DNA of 64,000 nt from Caballeronia hypogeia (GTDB lineage: Bacteria > Pseudomonadota > Gammaproteobacteria > Burkholderiales > Burkholderiaceae). Location: contig NZ_FCOA02000017.1 of the NCBI RefSeq assembly GCF_001544875.2, positions 62,001 through 126,000 of the forward strand. Direction: 5' to 3'. Positions 58,240-64,000 of this stretch are shown in pieces. Below the pieces are notes generated by a model, which worked only from the letters and a program-made list of their open reading frames with translations, was not told the origin of the DNA and did no database searches. Position 1 is the stretch's first letter. Each line of letters starts with the position of its first letter. A program made the position numbers and the translations under genes.

Positions 58240-58256
58240 TAGTCAACTATTGCAAT
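58240..58256. promoter_or_regulatory. Operator-like palindromes at the marR transcription start
   Basis: TAGT-CA-ACTA (58240-58249) overlaps ATTGCAAT (58249-58256), both palindromic and placed from about +1 to +20. This position suits self-repression by MarR. A related ATTGCAA occurs at 58822-58828 before the outer-membrane gene. Confidence 0.55.
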
Positions 58257-58272
58257 CGCATAAATTATTCCC

Positions 58273-58788
58273 ATGAGCGACGCTCCCAAATCCTCCGCGA
58301 TCGGCGATTACGTGCTCGCCGAGAGTGTCGGCTATCTGATCAGCCGGGTGCGCTCGACCATGTGGAACATGGTCACGCAGCACACCTCCTCCGAACTCGG
58401 CATCACGAGCACGCAGGCGAGCATCCTGTTCATGCTGGCGGTCGGCAAGTGCCTGACGGCGGCGGACATCGCGCGCGAATATGGCATCGATGCGAGCGCG
58501 GTCACGCGCCTCATCGACCGGCTGGAGAAGCGCGGCCTGCTTTCGCGGGTGCGCAGCGAGGAGGACCGGCGCGTCGTGCGTCTGGCGCTGACCGACGAAG
58601 GCCAGGCGACCGCGGAACGGATTCCGGCGATCTTCACGCGCGTGCTGGACAATCTGCTCACGGGCTTCACACCCGAGGAAGTCGGCTTCCTCAAGAGCAT
58701 GCTGCGGCGCATTCTTGCCAATTCCTGCGATCCCTCGGTGGCTTCGCTGCTTAGCTGCAATGATAAGCCTGGTACGTCATTGCGATGA
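58273..58788 (+). CDS. MarR-family transcriptional regulator
   Basis: 171 residues, a winged-helix repressor that usually dimerises. The DNA-binding unit is LTAADIAREYGIDASAVTRLIDRLEKRG (short: LTAADIAREYGIDASAVTRL) with wing SEEDRRVVRLALTDEG. Helices at both ends form the dimer interface. First gene of an operon with an outer-membrane factor, a membrane-fusion protein and an MFS pump, hence a drug or phenolic effector is likely. A consensus promoter and palindromic sites lie just upstream. No strong ribosome site. Confidence 0.92.
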   Translation: MSDAPKSSAIGDYVLAESVGYLISRVRSTMWNMVTQHTSSELGITSTQASILFMLAVGKCLTAADIAREYGIDASAVTRLIDRLEKRGLLSRVRSEEDRRVVRLALTDEGQATAERIPAIFTRVLDNLLTGFTPEEVGFLKSMLRRILANSCDPSVASLLSCNDKPGTSLR

Positions 58789-58863
58789 CAAGCAAATCGG
58801 TCATCCAAAGCCTACAAAATGATTGCAACGTCCATCTTTAATTCTCTTCTCAAGAGACGAGAT

Positions 58864-60390
58864 ATGAAACACCTCTCCCTGTCCGCGCAACGCTTCCCGC
58901 GCCGCGCGACGAGCGCCGTGGCGGCGGCCGCCGTCGCATTCGCGTTCGCGGGCTGCGCGAATTACTCGGGTATTTCGAGCGACAAGCAGATTGCCGCGCC
59001 TGACAAGTTCGAGGCCACGCAAAGCGTGCCGGGGCAAGGCGGCCAGTGGCCTTCGCTCGACTGGGCGAAGCAGTTTGGCGACCCGCAACTGCCGCAACTG
59101 ATCGACGAAGCGCTCGCGGACAATCCGAGCATCGCGCAGGCGCAGGCGCGCATCGCGAAGGCGTCGTCGTATATCGATACGTCGCGCTCGGCGCTCTATC
59201 CGAAAGTCAACGGATCGTACTCGTGGACGCGCGAGCTGTATTCGGCCAACGCCCTCTTCCCGCCGCCCTACGGCGGCACCTGGTACAGCGAGAACAATGC
59301 GCTCGTGAGCGCGTCGTGGGATCTGGATCTGTGGGGTAAGAACCGCGCGCGGCTGAATCAGGCCGTGTCGCAGGAAAAGGCCGCCGAGGCGGACATGCAG
59401 CAGGCGCGCGTGACGCTCGCGGCATCGCTTGCACGCACCTACAACCAGCTCGCGCTGCTCTATGCGCTGCGCGATGTCGCCCAGCGCGAGATCGCAAACC
59501 GTCAGGACGTCGGACGCATCACGAACGGTCGCGTGGCCGCCGGTCTCGATACCAACGTCGAGCGCCGCACGGCGGAAGGCAACGTCGCCACGAGCCAGAC
59601 CAGCCTCACCGAACTCGACGGCCAGATCGAGTCGGTCCGCTATCAGCTCGCGGCGCTGCTCGGCAAGGGCCCGGACCGCGGCCTGCAGATCGCCAAGCCG
59701 GTCATCGACCCGAAGGTCAATGTGACGCTGCCCGATAACATTCCTGCCGATCTCATCTCGCGCCGCCCGGATATCATCGCGGCGCGCTGGCAGGTGGAGG
59801 CCGCGACGCAGAACATCAAGGAAGCGAAGGCCGAGTTCTTCCCGGACATCAATCTCACGGCGGCCTTCGGCTTCGACGCGTTCGGCTGGAGCAAATTCCT
59901 GCAATCGAGCAGCCGCCAGATCCAGTTCGGCCCGGCGATCCATCTGCCGATCTTCGATGCAGGCGCCCTGCGCGCCCAGTTGAAAGGCCGCTATGCCGAT
60001 TTCGAGGGCGATGTCGCAAACTACAATCAGACGCTCGTCAGCGCGCTCAACGACGTCGCGACGAACATCTCCGCGATCCGCTCGCTCGACAAGCAAATGT
60101 CCGACGCGAATCGCGCGCTCACGGCGGCGACCAGCGCCTACCAGCTCGCGGTGATCCGCTACAAGGCGGGCCTGTCGCCGCAACTGCAGGTGCTCAACGC
60201 CGACGACAACCGCCTGGCAAACGAGCAGACCGTGACGAATCTGCGCCTTAAGCGCACCGATCTGCAGATCGCGCTGATCAAATCGCTGGGCGGCGGCTTC
60301 GACGCGACCAGCACCAATCTCGCGATCGACGGCAGCGGCCAGCAGCAGGCGGCGAATCCGACGACGAACCAGACGTCGCCGTCGCAGTAA
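58864..60390 (+). CDS. Outer-membrane efflux lipoprotein (NodT/OprM family)
   Basis: 508-residue outer-membrane channel of a tripartite pump. A lipoprotein signal ends at Cys31 (AFAFAGC), the OprM/NodT type rather than TolC. Two OEP repeats follow: DLDLWGKNRARLNQAVSQEKA in short WDLDLWGKNRARLNQA, then LISRRPDIIAARWQVEAATQNI in short SRRPDIIAARWQVEAATQN. The ATG at 58864 begins the signal; an in-frame ATG 15 codons upstream is rejected. It follows marR after 75 bases. Confidence 0.94.
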   Translation: MKHLSLSAQRFPRRATSAVAAAAVAFAFAGCANYSGISSDKQIAAPDKFEATQSVPGQGGQWPSLDWAKQFGDPQLPQLIDEALADNPSIAQAQARIAKASSYIDTSRSALYPKVNGSYSWTRELYSANALFPPPYGGTWYSENNALVSASWDLDLWGKNRARLNQAVSQEKAAEADMQQARVTLAASLARTYNQLALLYALRDVAQREIANRQDVGRITNGRVAAGLDTNVERRTAEGNVATSQTSLTELDGQIESVRYQLAALLGKGPDRGLQIAKPVIDPKVNVTLPDNIPADLISRRPDIIAARWQVEAATQNIKEAKAEFFPDINLTAAFGFDAFGWSKFLQSSSRQIQFGPAIHLPIFDAGALRAQLKGRYADFEGDVANYNQTLVSALNDVATNISAIRSLDKQMSDANRALTAATSAYQLAVIRYKAGLSPQLQVLNADDNRLANEQTVTNLRLKRTDLQIALIKSLGGGFDATSTNLAIDGSGQQQAANPTTNQTSPSQ

Positions 60391-60443
60391 GCCGCCCACC
60401 AGAACACGCATCAAGACAAAATACGGAATATTCGGAGTCTTTC

Positions 60444-61691
60444 ATGAGCGACCCTCAACAAAACGCCGCCGCGCCCGCGCCGAAACAAAGCAACGGCAAA
60501 CGCCGCCGGCTGATGACGCTGATCGTGCTCGTCATCATCATCGCCGCCGTCGCTTACGGGCTGTACTACTTCCTCGTCGCGCGCTTCCACGAATCCACCG
60601 ACGACGCCTATGTCAACGGCAACGTCGTGCAGATCACGCCGCAGGTGGTGGGCACCGTGGTCTCGGTAAACGCGGACGACACGCAGACGGTGAAGGTGGG
60701 CGATCCGCTCGTCGCGCTCGATCCGGCCGACTCGAAGATCGCGCTCGATCAGGCTGAAGCGAATCTTGCGCAGACCGTGCGTCAGGTGCGAACGTTCTTC
60801 GTCAACAACAACCAGTATGAAGCGCAGATCGCGCTGCGCCGCTCGGATCTGTCGCGCGCGCAGGACGACCTGAAGCGCCGCATGCAGGTCGCGCAGACCG
60901 GCGCCGTGTCGCAGGAGGAAATCTCGCACGCACGCGATGCCGTCCGCAGCGCCCAGGCCGCGCTCGACGCCGCCGAGCAGGAGCTCGCGTCGAACCGCTC
61001 GCTCACCGCCAACACGACGATCGCCGATCACCCGAACGTGCTCGCCGCCGCGGCGAAGGTGCGCGACTCGTACATCAACTATGCGCGCAACACGCTGCCG
61101 GCGCCGGTCACGGGCTATGTCGCGAAACGCTCGGTGCAGGTCGGCCAGCGCGTCGCGCCGGGCAATCCCTTGATGGCGATCGTGCCGCTCAACGCCGTGT
61201 GGGTCGATGCGAACTTCAAGGAAGTGCAGTTGAAGCACATGCGCATCGGCCAGCCGGTCGAACTGACCGCGGATCTGTACGGTTCGAGCGTCGTATATCA
61301 CGGCAAGGTGATCGGCTTTTCGGCCGGCACGGGCTCGGCCTTCTCGCTGCTGCCGGCGCAGAACGCGACCGGTAACTGGATCAAGGTCGTGCAGCGTCTG
61401 CCGGTGCGTATCGAACTCGATCCGAAGGAACTGGAGGCGCATCCGCTGCGCATCGGTCTTTCGATGAACGTCGACGTGACCATCAAGAACGACCAGGGCG
61501 GCCAGCTCGGCAACGCGCAGAACACGGTCTATCAGACCAACGTGTTCGAGAACTACGGCGCGCAGGCGGATCAGGAAATCGCGCGCATCATCCAGCAGAA
61601 CGCGGGCACCGGCGCGGGAACGGGGGCACAGAGCTCGTCGTCGGCGCATGGCAAGGCTACGAAGTCCGCATCCGCCGCCAAGCTGATGTAA
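60444..61691 (+). CDS. HlyD/EmrA-family periplasmic adaptor protein
   Basis: 415-residue membrane-fusion protein that links the MFS pump to the outer-membrane channel. One N-terminal membrane helix (LMTLIVLVIIIAAVAYGLYYFL in short IVLVIIIAAVAYGLYYFL) anchors it. A biotinyl-lipoyl-like segment (YVNGNVVQITPQVVGTVVSV), a helical hairpin (about 90-200) and a beta barrel follow. The C-terminal tail is low complexity (GAGTGAQSSSSAHG). CGGAG lies before the ATG; 53 bases after the OMF gene and 13 before the pump. Confidence 0.94.
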   Translation: MSDPQQNAAAPAPKQSNGKRRRLMTLIVLVIIIAAVAYGLYYFLVARFHESTDDAYVNGNVVQITPQVVGTVVSVNADDTQTVKVGDPLVALDPADSKIALDQAEANLAQTVRQVRTFFVNNNQYEAQIALRRSDLSRAQDDLKRRMQVAQTGAVSQEEISHARDAVRSAQAALDAAEQELASNRSLTANTTIADHPNVLAAAAKVRDSYINYARNTLPAPVTGYVAKRSVQVGQRVAPGNPLMAIVPLNAVWVDANFKEVQLKHMRIGQPVELTADLYGSSVVYHGKVIGFSAGTGSAFSLLPAQNATGNWIKVVQRLPVRIELDPKELEAHPLRIGLSMNVDVTIKNDQGGQLGNAQNTVYQTNVFENYGAQADQEIARIIQQNAGTGAGTGAQSSSSAHGKATKSASAAKLM

Positions 61692-61704
61692 GCGGATTAG
61701 CCTC

Positions 61705-63264
61705 ATGTCTCAGCAAAACGTCGTTCACCCGCCGCTGTCGGGCGGGAAGCTCGTCATCGGGACGATCGCCGTGTCACTCGCGGTGTTCATGAACGTGCTC
61801 GACACGTCGATCGCGAACGTCTCGATTCCGTCGATTTCCGGCGACCTCGGCGTGTCGTCGGATCAGGGCACGTGGGTCATTACCTCGTTCGCGGTCGCCA
61901 ACGCCATTTCGGTGCCGCTCACCGGCTGGCTCACGCAGCGCCTGGGCCAGGTGCGGCTGTTCCTTGGCTCGATCATTCTGTTCGTGATCGCATCGTGGCT
62001 GTGCGGTCTCGCGCCGACGCTGCCCTTCCTGCTCGCCGCACGCGTGTTCCAGGGCGCGGTCGCAGGCCCGATGATTCCGCTGTCGCAAACGCTGCTGCTC
62101 GCGAGCTATCCGCGCGAAAAGGCGCCGATGGCGCTTTCCATGTGGTCGATGACCACGCTGATCGCGCCGGTCGCGGGCCCCGTGCTCGGCGGCTGGATCT
62201 CGGACAATATTTCCTGGCCGTGGATTTTCTACGTGAACATCCCGGTCGGCATCGCGGCGGCGATCGCTACATTCGCCATCTTCCGCGACCGCGATTCCGT
62301 GATCCGAAAGGCGCCGATCGACACGGTCGGGCTCGCGCTGCTCGTGATCTGGGTCGGCTCGCTGCAGGTCATGCTCGACAAGGGCAAGGACCTCGACTGG
62401 TTCAATTCGACGACCATCGTCGTGCTCGCGCTGGTCGCGGTGATTGCGTTCGCGTTCTTCATCGTGTGGGAGCTGACGGCGGAGCATCCGGTCGTGGATC
62501 TTTCGTTGTTCGAACTGCGCAACTTCACCGGCGGGACGATCGCGCTTTCGGTCGGCTACGGGCTCTACTTCGGCAATCTCGTGCTGCTGCCGCTATGGCT
62601 GCAAACCGATATCGGCTACACGGCGACGAACGCGGGTCTGGTAATGGCGCCGGTCGGCCTGTTCGCGATCCTGCTCTCGCCGATCACCGGCAAGTTCCTG
62701 CCGCGCACCGATCCGCGTTATATCGCCACTGTCGCGTTCCTCGTGTTCGCGCTGTGCTTCTGGATGCGCTCGCGCTATACGACCGGCGTCGATACCTGGG
62801 CGCTCACGCTGCCGACGCTGATCCAGGGCATCGGCATGGCGGGCTTCTTCATTCCGCTGGTGTCGATCACGCTGTCGGGCTTGCCCGGGCATCGGATTCC
62901 AGCGGCGTCGGGCTTGTCGAATTTCGTGCGGATCATGTGCGGCGGCATCGGCACGTCGATTTTCTCGACGGCGTGGGAGCATCGCTCGATCGTGCATCAC
63001 GCGCAACTGGTCGAAGGCGCGAATTCTTACAACCCGGTGTTCGCCAACCAGATGCAGCAGATGGGTGCGCTCGGCTTGTCGCAGGATCAGACCGTCGGTC
63101 TGTATAACAGCATGGCCACCCAGCAGGCCGCGCAGCTCGGCGTAAACGACATGTTCTATCTTTCTGCGGCGATTTTCGTCGCGCTGATCGCGCTGATCTG
63201 GATCACGCGGCCCGAGCGTTCGGGCGGCGGGGATTCGGCGGCGGCCGCCTCGGCGGCGCACTAA
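61705..63264 (+). CDS. MFS drug exporter, DHA2 family (EmrB/QacA type)
   Basis: 519-residue proton-driven exporter with 14 hydrophobic segments. Motifs: NVLDTSIANVSIPSISGDLG in short LDTSIANVSIPSISGDLG, WVITSFAVANAISVPLTGWL in short FAVANAISVPLTGWL, and GPVLGGWISDNISWPWIFYVN (short: PVLGGWISDNISWPWIFYVN). These are hallmarks of the EmrB branch. Last gene of the operon; its partners upstream make an EmrAB-TolC-like complex for hydrophobic drugs or aromatic acids. A strong terminator follows. Confidence 0.95.
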   Translation: MSQQNVVHPPLSGGKLVIGTIAVSLAVFMNVLDTSIANVSIPSISGDLGVSSDQGTWVITSFAVANAISVPLTGWLTQRLGQVRLFLGSIILFVIASWLCGLAPTLPFLLAARVFQGAVAGPMIPLSQTLLLASYPREKAPMALSMWSMTTLIAPVAGPVLGGWISDNISWPWIFYVNIPVGIAAAIATFAIFRDRDSVIRKAPIDTVGLALLVIWVGSLQVMLDKGKDLDWFNSTTIVVLALVAVIAFAFFIVWELTAEHPVVDLSLFELRNFTGGTIALSVGYGLYFGNLVLLPLWLQTDIGYTATNAGLVMAPVGLFAILLSPITGKFLPRTDPRYIATVAFLVFALCFWMRSRYTTGVDTWALTLPTLIQGIGMAGFFIPLVSITLSGLPGHRIPAASGLSNFVRIMCGGIGTSIFSTAWEHRSIVHHAQLVEGANSYNPVFANQMQQMGALGLSQDQTVGLYNSMATQQAAQLGVNDMFYLSAAIFVALIALIWITRPERSGGGDSAAAASAAH

Positions 63265-63290
63265 GGGCGGTGCCAGTATCCGGATAAGAG

Positions 63291-63318
63291 GGAGAAGCGC
63301 GAGCTTCTCCTTTTTTTT
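63291..63318 (+). terminator. Terminator of the efflux operon
   Basis: GGAGAAGC (63291-63298) pairs with GCTTCTCC (63303-63310), followed by eight T. Confidence 0.95.
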
Positions 63319-63435
63319 GCGCGTTACTCCTGCCCGGATCGGTGATCATCGCCCGCGGACAAACAATTTTCTCCAGAAAAGTTCGGGGGGCGCAGCTAGA
63401 TTGACGGCTCTTCCCCGAACAGGAAATCTGGTTTC

Positions 63436-63939
63436 ATGAGAATCACCAAAATTGCAGCTTGTCTCGTCGTCTTGTGCATGTCGGTTCCGGTCACCGCCGT
63501 CCACGCTCAGCAGGCTGGCACGTATCGTTTGACTAACGCCTTCACCGGCATGGCAAAGTGCCTGGACATCGTCAACGACGGCCGCAACACGCAACTGAAT
63601 CTTGCGACATGCGGCAACTACTCCGGACAGGCGTGGAACATGAGCGCCCCCGACTCGCAGGGTTATCGCTCGATGCGTACCGACTTTACGGGCAGGGGCA
63701 TGTGTCTCGATGTCGTGAACGACGGTCGGAACAATCAGCTAGAAATGGCTCGCTGCGGCAACTTCACCGGTCAGGCCTGGCACGTCGAGCCGGCAGGCAA
63801 TGGCAGCGTCAGGTTGAGAACCCAGTTCACGGGAAGTAGCCGCTGCCTCGACGTGGTCAATGACGGCCGAAACGATCGGGTCCAGCTTGCATCGTGCGGC
63901 AATTACTCCGGGCAACTCTGGACACTCGAGCGGATGTAA
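63436..63939 (+). CDS. Secreted ricin-B-type lectin (three QxW repeats)
   Basis: 167 residues. A signal peptide (about 1-24, cut after VHA) predicts secretion to the periplasm or beyond. The mature protein is a single beta-trefoil of three repeats, each built on CLD(I/V)VNDGRN and ending in CGN(Y/F)(S/T)GQxW (QAW, QAW, QLW), so each should have a sugar-binding pocket and a disulfide. Repeats share 17 to 19 of 26 positions. No catalytic domain is fused, unusual for secreted lectin modules. The next gene lies outside the window, so the partner, if any, is not visible. A direct role in binding galactose-like sugars is inference. Confidence 0.88.
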   Translation: MRITKIAACLVVLCMSVPVTAVHAQQAGTYRLTNAFTGMAKCLDIVNDGRNTQLNLATCGNYSGQAWNMSAPDSQGYRSMRTDFTGRGMCLDVVNDGRNNQLEMARCGNFTGQAWHVEPAGNGSVRLRTQFTGSSRCLDVVNDGRNDRVQLASCGNYSGQLWTLERM

Positions 63940-64000
63940 ATCGCGCAACCGGCGTGTCGTCGGCGTGTCGCCTTGTCGGGCGGCACGCCGCGCAGCTTCA

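Overview
The window is a stretch of high-GC, gene-dense chromosome. Gene content and protein sequences (OdhA starting MMKQFQSNSY, Bpt starting [10 protein letters not shown], PyrD starting [10 protein letters not shown], the aat-bpt-pyrD order, odhA-odhB-lpdA) point to Burkholderiaceae, most likely Paraburkholderia or Caballeronia. There is no rRNA, CRISPR array, complete insertion sequence or prophage. About fifty protein genes and three tRNA genes are supported.

Layout. 0-7 kb: 3' end of a bacterial alpha-2-macroglobulin gene with its partner pbpC, then a ComEA-like helix-hairpin-helix protein with a lysine-rich tail and a YidB-like protein. 7-14 kb: clpB with a sigma-32 type promoter, an NsrR-like NO sensor divergent from a truncated globin, and the molybdopterin genes moeA-moaD-moaE. 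13.6-17 kb: a NUDIX hydrolase, the two N-end-rule transferases aat and bpt, and pyrD. 17-24.6 kb: a cystine-type ABC importer lacking an adjacent ATPase gene, a Gfo/Idh/MocA oxidoreductase, a FadR-type regulator, a family-4 glycosyltransferase, an ElaA-like acetyltransferase and an orphan DUF1839 protein. 24.6-27.8 kb: a 1-kb gap holding a perfect CRP-type palindrome, a Crp/Fnr-family regulator and a WcaJ-type initiating sugar transferase.

27.8-34.4 kb is a minus-strand run rnr, rlmB, an HNH endonuclease, a lipoprotein amidase, a SirB2 protein and rpiA; the HNH gene looks inserted. 34.3-35.1 kb carries three tRNA-Leu(CAG) genes, each with its own promoter and terminator, two of them in identical 236-bp tandem units. 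35-46.3 kb holds an SHS-like MFS transporter, an orphan gene, and a fatty-acid operon (fadE, two-domain FabG, MaoC hydratase, FadI-like thiolase, FadD, DUF1571 protein) that can make a full beta-oxidation cycle without FadB. 46.4-58 kb: a small protein, surE, a DUF2147 protein, a transposase-derived fragment, zapE, the 2-oxoglutarate dehydrogenase operon and typA. 58.2-63.3 kb: a MarR-controlled tripartite drug efflux operon. The last gene encodes a small secreted ricin-B-type lectin.

Most of the window is housekeeping. The places that most deserve follow-up are the HNH gene in the rnr operon, the palindromic -10 element shared by the pyrD and tRNA-Leu promoters, the CRP-type site in front of the exopolysaccharide regulator, and the FadB-independent fatty-acid operon with its operator-like palindrome.
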